The translations under genes and the position numbers were made by a program. Positions 1-11,494 of a stretch of 60,000 nucleotides of DNA are shown here, one piece after another. Location of the stretch: contig WPIO01000114.1 in the NCBI GenBank assembly GCA_009760855.2, positions 1,131,501 through 1,191,500 of the forward strand, given 5' to 3'. Position 1 is the stretch's first letter. The number at the start of each line of letters is the position of its first letter. The notes below the pieces were generated by a model. That model did not search any database and was not told the DNA's origin. It saw only the letters and a program-made list of their open reading frames with translations. Source of the stretch: Cristatella mucedo (Eukaryota; Bryozoa; Phylactolaemata; Cristatellidae).

Positions 1-1029
1 AATTACTGTGGCTTCTCAACTACTAACCGGCTATGGAAAGCTCCACTAAGATCGCCTTCCTGCATATTTACTAAATTAGCTCTGTAAACTCTATAAAACT
101 CTTACTATACATGGCGCATGGGCTCGTAGGCTTGGGATTTTTATTTTCTGAATAGACACGATGATAAACTATTGCACTACCGTAATTGCGACTTTACAGC
201 AGTTTCCTGTTCCAAATTTAAAAATCCCGATGATCGGGTAGTAGTTAGGACTTTAACAAGTTTACGTGATCCCTCGTGCGATTATGACACGGCAGATTTG
301 ATTAGAGCAGTTGCATATGTATTTTTACCTCAGTAATGTCATTTAGCAGTCACTAAACCATGTGGACTTGCCTCTTTTTTGTTCTGTGTAACTTTTTTGT
401 ATACCTATGATTATTTCCATGCATATTGTACAATCAATGTCTTACAAATCGTTGCCTTCGATGTTATCTATGTCTACTTCAGGAATCTATCGTAAACTAA
501 ATAGGGATTGTTGACTATATGCATGTTACCAGCAGAATAGTTGCTCTTCAGGGGCTAGGAAAAGAAGTTATTGTCATTTGATAATAACAAAATAATGTTA
601 AAGCACCTGCAAAATAAAGGCCCAGAGCACAAATACAGCTTGAGAAAAGATTATTGACATGATTTGATCGTTAAGCACGCAGGTTTTAATGTTACATATA
701 TTCAGCATTAATCCAGCCAAAGAATTAAAAATAAGACATATAGCAAGCCTTAGCACTCATGTTTAAATCATGGGAGATTCGGAAAGCCGGCAAAGCTCTA
801 ACAGACCCACTCAAACCGGCTCATAAGGCTAGCAGCCACTCATCTCAATCTACCATAGTGCTACAGGTAATTTCCATACTGCTATAGTTACAGGGCCTGT
901 AGATATATTTCTGCTAAAGTATATATTTATAATAATATTAAAATTAATTTAATGCTGCTAATAATTCACCGGTTTAATTTATTAATCAGTCACGTTCATG
1001 GTTTTGGAGGGTTGTATTGCCCATAAACC
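1..1029. other. Probable copy A intron, no recognised feature
   Basis: AT-rich sequence without a convincing exon or repeat. I looked for the preceding lipase exon (CHHLRS-type motif) where copy C would predict it, near position 850, and did not find a readable one. Confidence 0.4.
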
Positions 1030-1310
1030 TATAGAGTATGACTCGGCAGCTAGTTGTGTCAATAGAGGTCAATCGGAAAGAGATGGTGCTACAACTTTGC
1101 TTTTTTCCTGTGTTGATCTTGAATCGTGTGTCTTCTAGTGTATTCTGTATGTCTTTTCTGCTCAGTTGTCCATGTAAACCCCACTAAGAAAATTCATCCT
1201 GTATCCGCTCACTCATACTACTCACTCATTCACATCTTCTTGCGTGCAGCATTTACATTATTCAGTGTGAGCAGCTCATCTAGTGTCTTACTAACCAGCG
1301 GCCCCTAAAG
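1030..1310 (+). other. Intronic segment of lipase copy A shared with copy C
   Basis: The motif GTCTTACTAACCAGCGGC at 1285-1302, preceded by ACTCA-type sequence, recurs at about 39829-39860 and, more diverged, at 41352-41392. Both of those lie between the last two exons of copy C. Here it precedes the copy A terminal exon by 1.7 kb, so the left end of the window is most likely the last intron of copy A. A 60-codon open frame at 1126-1308 is not supported as a gene. Confidence 0.5.
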
Positions 1311-1979
1311 TCCTCTTCTTTGATATCATATACGCTTCTAATCGTGGTAAGAATCTGATCATGCTGATCTCTCTAAGGGTAATGCGTTATTTGCCCTCAA
1401 CCAATTGCAATTACCCATCTCTTTCGGAGTTCTAAATTACTTTGTTGCAGATTGTATTATATAATGGTGTCATATCCAGGCAAATCTATTTTTGTTAGTA
1501 CAGTTTTACTGGTAGTGTTTGCACAGCCTCGTGTGCTCTCATTACGCAAAAAACTCCTATCCTGATATATATTACTTAAAATGATGAATTATATAATTTT
1601 TTATATAACTAATTATTTAATTCCTATAAATTTTTATATGAAACTTTAAGACTGGGAAATGGATTGTATCCTAACATGTATACCTCTTAGGTAGTTTGAC
1701 TGACTTTTAGTGTGATTATAGTTATTAGTATGCAGAATATAATTAAAAATAACACTTTTTGCCCCCAGGAAACTTACTACCCTTCTAGTTACTTTATATT
1801 TAGCGCTCCGTAGGCATAATCACATGGTTAGTGGTAACTACCAGAATATCAACAATCACAATAATGCTTATTAAAACCATTCGCAGTTTCTTATGGTTAT
1901 GGGTACCATGCACACTTTTAGTACCCATAAGCACACAAAAAACTAATTAGAAAAACCCGTTCACTGCTGAGACTGTCAA

Positions 1980-2105
1980 GTTCGTTATTTTCATGTCATC
2001 GGGTCGGGGGTGTCTTGAAGTCAGTCCGGGATGAGTTCAGGACTGTGGGAGCAGGCGAACTAAAGGCAAGGTCTGAAGAGGTTTTGAGGTGCTCACAAGG
2101 TCCTG
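1980..2105 (-). repeat. L2-like LINE fragment (C-terminal RT region)
   Basis: The minus strand matches the part of the L2-like element that encodes the SYAPKAWNSLP region and the stretch after it (compare 11795-11900 and 47630-47720). It is strongly diverged and has no open frame. It lies in the presumed last intron of copy A. Confidence 0.6.
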
Positions 2106-3032
2106 CTAAATGATTTGATATATAAAATCAGATAATGTTGTTGTGCTTTTTTATACAACCCTAAACCTGGTTGATGGAGTCCGAGTATTTCTTATAGGTT
2201 GGCGGTAGGAGAAATGATTGACAAAATCTTGAGATCGTCATCTTGCTTGATTAGGAGCCAGAGCTGGCGAGATGGCGAGAAGTGGTGCCTTTCGGAAACA
2301 GCACTTGTCCAGACTGAAAAGTTTCGTATTCCAAGTTGAACACTAACTTGTATCACAAAGTAGACAATCGGACCTGCTAGTTATTATGACCATAGTTCAG
2401 TAGCACATTTTGAATGGCCTACTGCTTAGTAGACAGAGAAAGCAGGTTCGGAGAGGCAAATTCAAGGGGAGATTAGTCAAATTAAAGTAAAACTTAGTGA
2501 AACAGTGATCTGAGTTTGTCTACGCAACCTAAACCCACCATACTATCCTTACACTCCATCTTTTACTGGTTTTATAGATATACAGCCTCTAAAACGGTAG
2601 CCCTACCTGACTAAATATGTATTTGACAGTTGCAATGCAAGTTTTCTCAAGTATTCATGTAGATTGAGATCATTCTGCTAGCATATCTCCTGTAGCATCT
2701 GAAATGTATAAGAGAACTATACACATAAAATGTTAGTATTTTTATTACAGCCTTACCGGTAAAGGGCTACGCCTCCTTTTGCCGTCCGTAGGTGATACGA
2801 ATTCCATATGAATAATGAATAGCTCCTATGATTTTGGATTACCATTTGTTTTATAAAAAAAAAGCACGCTAGCTTTGAAAACTATCTCCTGGGTGCGCAG
2901 AAAAATTCCCAATGTAATCATTTTAGTTGAACTCGATGCTACATCTTAATGTGTCTAAAACTTGAACAGCGAGTTTGTTCTTAGAGGCATTTTTGGTTCT
3001 TATCCTCATTTATTTTAAATTTGGTTTTGCAG

Positions 3033-3170
3033 AAAGATTTCCTTACTGGCAAGTGTTCCGATTGCAAAACTGGAGGATGCTCCGAAATGGGCTACAACGC
3101 AGACAAATATTCAGCAAGGGGAGATATGTACCTAAGGACCAAAGGGGCGGCGCCTTTCTGTGCAAAATAG
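3033..3170 (+). CDS. Lipase copy A, terminal exon (partial gene)
   Basis: Last coding exon of a pancreatic-lipase-family gene whose other exons lie left of the window or were not recognised. It follows a TTTTGCAG acceptor, opens in phase 0 and reads 45 codons plus TAG. It encodes the end of the catalytic alpha/beta-hydrolase domain: a C-x-x-C-x-x-x-x-C pattern (CSDCKTGGCSEMG), then YNADKYSARGDMYL, ending FCAK. It is exactly as long (138 nt) as the last exon of copy C and differs from it by scattered substitutions with no frame damage, so copy A looks functional. The protein stops before any PLAT domain, as in copy C. An ATTAAA at 3259-3264 aligns with the AATAAA of copy C. The longer open frame around 2975-3382 is in another frame and is a shadow. 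Confidence 0.85.
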   Translation, partial: KDFLTGKCSDCKTGGCSEMGYNADKYSARGDMYLRTKGAAPFCAK

Positions 3171-3258
3171 CCTTATGCGGTGGCTACATTTTATGTAAGC
3201 TTGCTTCATACTCCAGTTTCCTAATACAGAACAGATTTTTTGGGAGAGCTACCATTAC

Positions 3259-3264
3259 ATTAAA
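3259..3264 (+). promoter_or_regulatory. Candidate poly(A) signal of lipase copy A
   Basis: ATTAAA lies 89 bases after the copy A stop codon. It sits in a segment that aligns with copy C downstream of its stop, where the equivalent hexamer is AATAAA. The conserved position supports a real 3'-end signal. Confidence 0.5.
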
Positions 3265-3269
3265 ACGTC

Positions 3270-4456
3270 TTAAGACAGCAAAACACTGTGCCGAGCGATA
3301 CCTTAGCCTTTGTGACTGGTCAATATTTCAAATTCCGGGCTATCGGGCATTAGCTGGCCCAAACGTTGTTCCTAATTTTTAAAGCTAAATTCAGTGCTAA
3401 ATTTACAGCTAAGGCTTATGTTTCGCTAAACAAATGCGGCTGGTAAATCAGTTAACCTTTTCATGTCTAGTGTACTCTTTGTAATTCCATGAGGCCGCAA
3501 GGCCTGAGTGAAATATTACGCACGAGAGTTGAATACAGCACATTTAAATTAGTAGCGTCAACCGGAGCGCATAAGATAGCAGATATTATCAAACTCAAGG
3601 AAGACGGATTATGAGTCCTGGAAAATTCAGATGAGCAGTTGAACGAGTGCATAGCTTATAAGCCGTTCCTCAGCATAGCAGGAATGAATGTACCTAGCCA
3701 GGTGGCACGACTTGATGCTCCGTGGCATAAGCGTATTGAAATTTAAATAGGTGTATAGAACCAGCGGAGCTCATTTTTGTCTGGCCACTCGCTAGAGCAT
3801 AAGAAATGCTACTGCTTATTTGCTGTCCATCGATGGCCTGGAGACACAAGCTCTGCTACAACAAACCAGCACCATTCTAATAGAGACTCAAATTGGTTAT
3901 AGCAGCCATTTTGAATAGTATAACTGAGCATAACCACGGCAGACCCCATAGGTATAAGTACAATCTTATTCTATGAACATTTTTTGACCAGCAGCATAGC
4001 TATACTTCTAGGGTAATTCGATTAGCTAGCAGCTATATTCTTCGGCCACTGCGTAAGCCACGTGACTTCGATTTACTAGAGGAGCAACATTTTAATTGAG
4101 CAAACCAGGCAAGGCAGAAGTAGAGAGATAGTGCGATTATCAGAACGATGCATTCATATACGGTCCCTTTTCATAAAAAAATTTGAAATTATCGGCTAGT
4201 GGTGAAAGTAAACTTAATATTTATTCTTTCAAACTTTTAGCTGCGCTCAAAAAAGGACGCTATAATTTGGAGCACACGGGTAATAATTCCTTCTTGAACC
4301 GATGATGTGAATAGCCAAGTTCCGCACTCCAGTAATAGTCGACTTGTTGAATTATTAGGAACTTGGTTCTAAGGTTGATAAGGTATTTGAAATTTGCAGA
4401 TTTTCAAGATCAAATTTCTGGAAAAGCTTTTGTTTTTCAGTCTTTAAAGCGGATTC
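3270..4456. other. Intergenic stretch between copies A and B
   Basis: No gene or clear repeat is seen. Short open frames here (for example 3467-3652 minus) have no family features. Confidence 0.4.
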
Positions 4457-4640
4457 CAATAATAGTGATAATAATAATACTCTTGATAAAGCTCCCTCAG
4501 AGCACTCAATTTTTTCTAGGTGCTTTACATTGGCTGCAAAGGACTTACTATCGAATGGGTTGTGGTAGCATGCTTAATTAAGAGCTTGAATAGCACGGTT
4601 AGGTGTGACATGCACAAGGTCAGTATGCATGGCTGAAATA
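4457..4640 (-). repeat. L2-like LINE 3' tail
   Basis: On the plus strand it starts with an (AAT)n tract and CTTGATAAAG, then the hairpin half AGGTGCTTTACATTGGCTGCAAAGG, then the GGTGACATGCA-type stretch seen in all minus-strand copies. It is a tail-only, 5'-truncated copy. Confidence 0.75.
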
Positions 4641-4784
4641 TAATATATCTCCGTTTCTAACTTGTCAAAACCACAAGTAAGTATAATGTATGAGAGTTTA
4701 CTAGTGAAATCTGAGATTAAGTGACTTCTGTTATGCCTGCAGTAGAAAAAATAGTAGTGTGTACCAATCACGCAACAAAGAATA

Positions 4785-5035
4785 ACTTACAGGCGTAGCT
4801 GAGCTATGAATGTAAATGAAGTCAGGAGTAACATGGAAGTAGGAGCTCATAACGCCTGGAAAGCCACAGCCGGCAGCAGAAGAGCACATTGTAGTTTTTG
4901 TAGAACGAAAGCTTCGTGCTGCCAACGTTTCATAAGACAAGGAATGGCTCAGCTAATCCCTTGACCTTTGGGAACCATAAGGCACAAACAGGCTAAAACT
5001 GATGCATCGATTCAGCTTGTTATGAAGAAGCCAAG
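4785..5035 (-). repeat. Older LINE family, 3' part
   Basis: The minus strand reads ARSFRSTK, then CSSAAGCGFPGVMSSYFHVT. This matches the C-terminal RSFSSAGPRLWNSLP / YSPAADYG...YFHATHYLN block seen best at 23225-23545 and 30475-30935. It probably belongs to the same old element as 6520-6990, split by a later L2-like insertion. Confidence 0.6.
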
Positions 5036-5435
5036 CTGTGGCTGGCCATTTGGGTAAACTTTCAAACTAGACTCTGTATCAGTTAACCAACCAAACGCTA
5101 TCTAAACTCCGTCAGCAAGGTAGACACCTGATCAAACCTCCCGATTCTTAATTAGCCTAACACATATGATTTATAATACGCTGCAGTGGCGTGGCGACAT
5201 TTTGTAGCCCAGCCAAAATTTAATTGCAGTAATATAACCCAAGACTGAAGAAGGAGCTAGAGAAATATGTGCAAGCCGTAAATTTAGATAGTCACTAATC
5301 ATATATCGTAATCGATGGTGATTTCTAAATGCGAAGGCTGTCCTCTTAATCAAGCTTACAAATTGCAATTACTTATTAAAGACGACACCAAAACTCTGAC
5401 AAGACAGTGGTAGTCTTGCTACAGCATTGTCCATT

Positions 5436-5812
5436 AGAAAGCCCAAATTTTATCAGTGCTATGTAGTTGAAAGTAGGCAGACGAGACTGTCGAGCTGATA
5501 TGATCATCTAATGAATGGTCACTTTTGAACGTGACACAGTTTCCGTGCAGATTCGACAGGACATATGCTGGAAAAGCCAATTTTGAGCGTTAGCCTTTCA
5601 AATTTACGAATCACACTTGGCTTTCCATAACTAGTAAGATGGTTTTATCATCATTCAATACAGCAAATTGTGCTTCCATCCATGTGTGGGTATCATCAAT
5701 ATATGCAGCAAGAGAGTTTAGAGATTTTGACGTGCTGTAGGGCTCAAAGGGATCAAAGTAAAGGCACAACTGAGTGTCATCTCCATAGAAGTGAAAACCT
5801 AGACTTTGCAAT

Positions 5813-5844
<32 letters not shown>

Positions 5845-5933
5845 TATAAACCGTGAAAATAACGGGACAAAACCCAAATCACCGAGGGACTTCACGTTTC
5901 AGATTATCGTCGGACGATCTTGTCTATTAACAT
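5436..5933 (-). repeat. L2-like LINE segment, RT middle part, out of order
   Basis: Read on the minus strand it runs from a VNRQDRP-type sequence (consensus VNGQRSSEV), through FYGDDTQLCLYFDP (RT motif YADDTQLY) and NDDKT, to the sequence preceding KIRACL. A (CT)n tract replaces the codons for PLADV. It lies directly downstream (minus sense) of a segment that should follow it, so the element is permuted. Confidence 0.75.
5812..5852 (-). repeat. (CT)n microsatellite inside LINE RT
   Basis: A GA-rich run on the plus strand (CT on the element's sense strand) sits where other copies encode YTLPLADV. The same replacement is present at about 18530-18570. Confidence 0.9.
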
Positions 5934-6367
5934 AAATTTGGAGGGAGTTCCAGGCTTTGGGAGCATATGAACTAAATGCACGGTCTCCAACGGATTTAAG
6001 GTTTGTACGAGGTATTTGTAGACTGTTGGATTCCGAAAAGCGGGTGGTACGATGCTTGGCCTGATGGGGTAGTATATCTGACAGATAGGCTGGAGCCATA
6101 GAATGAAGGGACCTAAAAGTGAGCGACAAAACCTTGAAGTCAATCCGTTTCTTGACTGGTAGCCAGTGCAGGTCGGCGAGAAGTGGAGTAATGTGGCAGC
6201 TGTGATGCTCACGGCAGACAAGTCTAGCTGCCGAGTTTTGCACCAGCTGCAATCGCCTGATCGCACATGCTGGTAGGCCAGTAAGCAGTGAGTTGCAGAA
6301 GTCGAGACGGGATGTCACGAATGCATGGACCAACTTAGATGTGGTATCTTTATCTAAACAAGCCCGA
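5934..6367 (-). repeat. L2-like LINE segment, C-terminal RT part, out of order
   Basis: The minus strand encodes a readable stretch starting VHAFVTSRLDFCNSLLTG and continuing through NSAARLVCREH, LADLHWLPVKKRID and SYAPKAWNSL. It then joins directly to VNRQDRP, which belongs about 250 codons earlier. Its upstream end is at the GGGCTTGTTTAGATAAA site that also bounds the neighbouring segment. It has no 3' tail. Confidence 0.8.
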
Positions 6368-6519
6368 CCACTGCAATGCAGTGTCTTGAACAGTGAGCAC
6401 CTTACCTAATGAGCTATCACTGCCCAGGAATCCTCTTGGCCACTGGGCTTTTCATGTAGGGGCTGAGTGGCTTATCCAGCTGAGCTAAAGACTCGGAGTT
6501 TTGTAGTCTAGCCATAGGC

Positions 6520-6990
6520 TTTGGGTGTCTGTCGACTTGCAGTTCCGTTTCGCTGACGTTAAGCTTTAAAAAGTTGGCCCACATCCAGGGTGAAATTTTT
6601 GTAATGAAGCATTGAGTTGGGTGTATCAGTCACTGCTGCAGATTCTGGCTGGTTAAACTATAAATACGGCTGAATATCTTCAATGTAAAATTGATAGCCG
6701 ACCCAGCGAAACTGAATCACTTTTACCAAAGATCCTGCATACATGAAAAAAGCAAACGACGGACCTTTGTGTGACTCCACAAGTGAATGGTCTGGCGGAT
6801 ATGCCCTCACTCCAACCAACGTGGATTGAAAGCAATCAGACAAGTTTGATTTAAACCATGCGATTACCTTATCTGCCAGAACGATCTTTGTTCTCAATCG
6901 TTCAAAGTAGGATGTCTTGGTTCCAACTGTCACACTTAGCTGATAAATCCAGCTGGGCAAGGTCAGCGGCATTCCCATCATCATTGCTGC
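6520..6990 (-). repeat. Older LINE family, decayed RT domain
   Basis: The minus strand has FERLRTKIVLADKVIAWF, then SNLSDCFQSTLVG, KGPSFAFFMYAGSL and YQFYIEDIQPYL. This lines up with RT landmarks of CR1/L2-group LINEs (DWFRSYLSDRxQ, VPQGSVLGPLLF, FYADDTQLY), although the QG and ADD residues are lost. Further along, at 6529-6600, the minus strand reads WMWANFLKLNVSETELQVD, the WMxxNFLxLNxxKTE block. It is degenerate and non-functional. Confidence 0.65.
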
Positions 6991-7229
6991 TTATGTTACT
7001 ACCCTTACACGGAGGAGAGTAGCTTTAACAGAATAGGATGGTTAAAGTCCCGAATTAAATTGTCTGACAGTTAATTTTCCTCAAGTATTCCCTATGCCTC
7101 TTACATACTTTAATTCATGTAGAGGCCGGACCTTTAGCTTGTATCTCCCAGACCCTGGAAATTGTTCTATAGACTTGCGTTGCGAAATCTGACTTGTAGA
7201 CATCTAAAAACAAACTCTAAAAAGTATTT

Positions 7230-7330
7230 ATCTCAGCATTTAGCGGGTTACAGTGATTTAAACTGTATGTGTTGATGCGTGCTGACACCATGCACGCTGC
7301 CACTAACCAAACTTGCATTCAGACTCCTAT
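7230..7330 (+). repeat. L2-like LINE 3' fragment
   Basis: CAGCATTTAGCGGGTTACAG, then TGCGTGCTGACACCATGCA and GCTGCCACTAACCAAACTTG, match the 3' untranslated part of the L2-like family (compare 19130-19225). No hairpin tail is seen. Confidence 0.7.
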
Positions 7331-7442
7331 CCTTGTCTACCAACGGCCGACTAAAAATATTTGGTTACAACTCGTGAGTGAGAGAAGCTATGAAAATCTC
7401 AGCTGTGGCTAGTCAAGTTAGCCAGCCAGGGAAGACCACAGC

Positions 7443-7454
7443 GGGGGGGGGGGG
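7443..7454 (+). repeat. G12 homopolymer
   Basis: Twelve consecutive G residues in an AT-rich setting, shortly upstream of pseudogene copy B. Confidence 0.9.
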
Positions 7455-7610
7455 TGAAATAGGGTTTTCTGGAGACGAGATCTTGTTACTAGACTTTATT
7501 ATATTAGTGACGTCACTAGCAGAAACCTAAAAAAGTCTTAGGGTACGACTCAATCATTGTTGTATTCAGATTGGACCTTAAGGAGGCACACGTACGCTGC
7601 CTATGTATGC

Positions 7611-8030
7611 TCAACGCCCAAATTCCTGTTACAATAATTGTGTATGGTTTCACTAGTGGAGTAGAGCCTTGGATTTCTCCAACGAAAGATACTTTCCTGC
7701 AAAAGGTAGGCGCTTCTAAGGCTCTTAGTAGCAGCTCCGGTAAGTTGTGTATACATCTGTAAACTGGTAACATACTTCGTCTTTGCTAATAGCTTGATTG
7801 CAACTTAATTATCACAAATTGGACAAAGGTGCAGTCCTACCAGACTATTTCGCCGCCGCAGCAAACACCCGGCTAGTAAAAAGGTAGATGGCAATGCTGA
7901 TATGACTACTGCAAAACATTGGTTCTAGTTTCGAAAACCTGCATGTCAATGGCATGAGCCTTGGTACTCACGTAGCAGGCAACGCCGGAAGTGTACTTGT
8001 TGGGCTAGTCGGGAGGATATCAGATAGGCG
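7611..8030 (+). pseudogene. Lipase copy B, exon 2 end and exon 3 remnants
   Basis: Position 7611 onward matches the end of copy C exon 2 (IPVTIIVYGFTSGVEPW... DTFLQK) and ends at a GT donor at 7707. After a short intron, 7794-8030 matches copy C exon 3: LDCN, a W-T-K block, a frameshift, AAAANTRLVKR followed by TAG, MAMLI followed by a stop, then NGMSLGTHVAGNAGS and GRIS. The nucleophile-elbow serine survives (GMSLG), but the frameshift and two stops make translation impossible. The first part of exon 2 and exon 1 are not recognisable, and neither are exons 4 and 5 downstream. Together with 15281-15419 it is the remains of a full gene. Confidence 0.85.
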
Positions 8031-8696
8031 GTTGCATTAGAATTAATTTCCATGAGATTTCGTATCGATTAGTATGAGATACCGAGATAACTCTTTCATA
8101 ATTATTTGCTTAGTAATCCTAAAGTTGTAATGGTTACAGTGAGTTTCACTTAAGACATAAATACAAATTTGCAGATAAAATCGCTAGAATACTACCCTCA
8201 CTTCCCTTCGCATATGCGTACGTTTAAATCGCAAAATAGTCGCCGAAAAAACTTGAATACAGACGAGGCATATCTAAAATAACTCACACAAAATTGCATC
8301 ATTTTGAGAGCTACTTCTTTTGCTCAATATTTTGAGAAAATTTTTGTAATATGCTGTAATATTTAAATTCCTGCAGCACGAAATTTGCTCGTCGAATTTT
8401 ACTCGAAAGTTTCCCGAACACAAGTGGTAGTACTGAGGTGAATCCAGATACTTCTCATTGAGGCTCCTTACTTGCCTGTTTCTGTGGTCATTGAGTAACT
8501 GTACAGCTTTGAATTATATCCGTATCTCAATCCTTCTCATCAGCCACAATTGACTTACCGTTGCATGCTACTTTACATAGGCACATACTCGAAGCACTCT
8601 ACCTACCAACGGAATACCAAATTGTAAGCATAGCTCAAAGACTCCCAAAGATTACGCAAGTTTACGGAATATATTATCATGCATCTTCACTTGCCT

Positions 8697-9060
8697 TCAC
8701 GATGCTATAAAGAGCACGCAGTGTTGTGCAGGATTGTTATCAATAGGCCTCCGAAGGCCGAATTGGCTTTCCGTACCCATCTGGTAGCCAACTCCTGATG
8801 TCTTCTCACCGAACAAAAATAAAGTGAGAAGCATAGCTGATTCAGGAAGGCAGTTTAGGTTGTAAGGAGCATAGAAGTAGCAGGGCAAGCTGGCTAGACA
8901 GAAAGTACCAGAAAGGACTGCAGTAGAACAAATGTCATTGAGGAAGAACTGTGGACGTGAGTTTGCAGTCTAGGACCTGCAGAGAAAATGATTCTCTAGC
9001 TAAAGGCATTTAAGCTTAGGCGTTCAGCAGCTACTGTATTGCCTACAGAGGACCAAGCGG
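8697..9060 (-). repeat. Older LINE family, 3' part
   Basis: The minus strand reads YFYAPYNLNCLPESAMLLTLFL, then GEKTSGVGYQMGTES, like the 3' end of the second LINE family at 23300-23450. Upstream is GTCTAGGACCTGCAGAG on the plus strand, the complement of the SAGPRL codons. It lies inside pseudogene copy B. Confidence 0.6.
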
Positions 9061-9411
9061 CAGCCTTCACACAGTTGAGCAAAGTATGACGGAGGAAAGC
9101 AGCATCAGGTTTACGGTTTCGCCTAAGAATTTTACTGTGTACCGTAGACCGTGAACCGTTGCAGCCGTTTCAGCCGAGCAGGTTCATGGCCGATCCTCTA
9201 GATTAATTAAACTTGCAGCCATATTCAATAACAGATGCACTACCTTAATGGCCTGCATGCACTCCATCTAAAATGGAATTACAGAAATCCTGCCACGATA
9301 ATATGAGAAGATAATATTATTTTCATTAGCTACCCTAGTAAAAATAAAAACTCAGAATCTTAGATAGTGATGAGATGAGATAGTCACTCTAGCGGTGAGT
9401 TTGTTATTCTT

Positions 9412-9488
9412 AATATAAAATATAAAGTGCCTAGAAATATGTTAAGTTCTCTGAGGGGGCAATATCAAATGAATTATTATTATTATAC
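9412..9488 (+). repeat. L2-like LINE 3' tail
   Basis: AAAGTGCCTAGAAATATGTTAAGTTCTCTGAGGGGGCAATATCAAATGA followed by (ATT)n. Only the terminal hairpin of the family is present. Confidence 0.75.
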
Positions 9489-10436
9489 TGTTTTCAAAGA
9501 CTGCTCATAATTTCCCAGTGCATGTTGACGAATGCATAGCATCATCAATCAGCAGAGAAGCAGTGTCTTATAACCAGCCTTCTATGAGTAGAATTTTGTT
9601 TTATCAACGTTACTTTACGGAAATTTGGAAATATTCAGGATCAAACATCCACAATTGGGCCTTCCAATTTGCCAACCAAGCGACACGAATTGAACACAAG
9701 ATCGGACCTGAATGATTTTAACGTAACACGCGAGTGCCTCGTCTACAGCACAGATATGTCCTAAATAATTTAAGGAGAATATCGATGTGAATAGTTAAGC
9801 TCAGCTGATAGATCCTGCAGGGAAGGACGCCGCCTTTGCCATACTAGGTGCTGCAAAAGGTGTTTTTATTACATGGAGGCGAGCCGTATCCCTTGAGTGT
9901 CGTTTGAATTCCTAATTACATTTCTCTGTTGATCCATTCTTTTTAAGGCATTCTGCGTAATCCTTCACGATAATCTTTTCAGAAATCTTAAAAAGGGAAA
10001 ATAAAACAGTGAGCTGCTTTTCAAGTAACTCTGAATGACATATAGGTTTATGTAGTATTGATTAAGCAACGGCATATTTAAAAAGTTCGGAAAACCTCAC
10101 GGAGCATGCACGGAGTATGTTTTTACAGTTTTCTCGATCGCCTTCAGACCTTGAATTTTTTTAAAGCTTTGTTCGGGCCTTTGCATACCTTGATATACAT
10201 TTTAAGTGGTATTCATTAAATTTAAAGTAATATATATGACTGAAACGGGCGTAATATACTGAAGTGTGCTGAGCAAGCCTGCCCTCAGTTTGATGACCGC
10301 CACTTCCGTGTGGGTATCGAGGCTGTCGGCCAAATCTGGATGCTGATCAAGAAGACCCAAATCACGGTCAGATTAAAAAAATTCTCGGTTTTTATTTTTC
10401 TAACTGCGGCTTTTGAAAATTTTAATATTGCTGTGC
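9489..10436. other. Unassigned stretch inside pseudogene copy B
   Basis: A 65-codon open frame (9518-9715) has no recognisable family features. No repeats were recognised. Confidence 0.3.
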
Positions 10437-11230
10437 AGATGCAAATTTCATTCCCACATGGATGGCAGCAATGGTGCTAGAATTGAACTATGGTAAAACC
10501 GACTTACTAGTGATAGACAAACCAAGTGTGATTCCGAAACTGGAAAACGCTTCTGCCAGCAAAAATCCTGTTAAGTATTCATGAAATCTATACGATCAGT
10601 TTACAAACAACCTGTCATTAAGCGGCCACAACGGCTCCACAATCAAGTCTGCCTACTTACAGCAATTTTCCTTGATTGGACAGCTTTAGTCAGCCAATTT
10701 TGATCCATGCATGTGTTACATCCCAACTCAACTTCTGTAAACCGCTGCTTGCTTGCCTGCCGATCCATAAAATCAGGCGCATTCAGTTGGTGTTTACTTT
10801 TCCGCCTATTTTTTCTGTCATGAACGTCACCATTGGCTTACCACACAATTTTCCGCTGACCTGCAATAGCTTCCGGTCAAGCAGTGCATTGGCGTAAAAT
10901 TCCAGACACTAACTTTTAGGTCCCTTTATTCTTTGGCTCAAGTCCATCAATCTATTCCCCACCAGGCTAACTATCACACTACCACCTCTTCAGAATCACA
11001 TGGTTTACATACTCCTTGAACAAACCTTGTATCATTTGAAGACCTGGTGTTCGTATGCTCCCAATCGTTGGAACTCACATCCAACGGGCGTAACGATATC
11101 CCCCCCGACTATTTGACAAATAAAAAGAAGCTAAGACACATCTATTTATTACATAACTTAGCAGTTCAACATGATTGGCCTTTTATGTATTTATGTTTGC
11201 TGACACTGCATACTTCTGCAAGCTGACGCT
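10437..11230 (+). repeat. L2-like LINE, diverged 3' half
   Basis: Decayed pieces of the RT and C-terminal region in order: WMAA-type codons at about 10462, GACAAACCAAGTGTGATTCC (MGKPSVI), ATCAAGTCTGCCTACTTACAG, TCAACTTCTGTAAACCGCTG (DFCNSLL), the region of LHS...PAY, then the C-terminal TCACATCCAACG region and the GCTGACACTGC motif. Many indels are present. It is more diverged than most copies. Confidence 0.65.
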
Positions 11231-11494
11231 CTTACACTAAGCACTTGCCGGTACAGAAACAACGAAAGGCAGACACTGAGGGGGCTCAAATACTGGTTTA
11301 TTTTGTCACAAGACTCTCTCCCCTCTGCAATTTTAACAAACCCCCTCCTCTATATAAATTGACTCATTCTCATACAAAAATCTACTGACTTAACCATAAA
11401 TCCGTATAACCCATAAACAAATAAAACCATTAACTTACCTTTGTCCATAAAATCGCACAGATTCTAGATATCAAGCTCACGAACCTCAGCAGTA
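11231..11494. other. Unassigned AT-rich linker between LINE copies
   Basis: A pyrimidine-rich stretch (CTCTCTCCCCTCTGC, CCCCCTCCTCTATATAAAT) precedes AT-rich sequence. No gene is seen, and the TATAAA-like string alone is not evidence of a promoter. Confidence 0.3.

Noticed and set aside
2975-3382. 135-codon open frame
   Set aside because: It overlaps the copy A terminal exon in a different frame. The lipase reading frame (3033-3170) explains the sequence.
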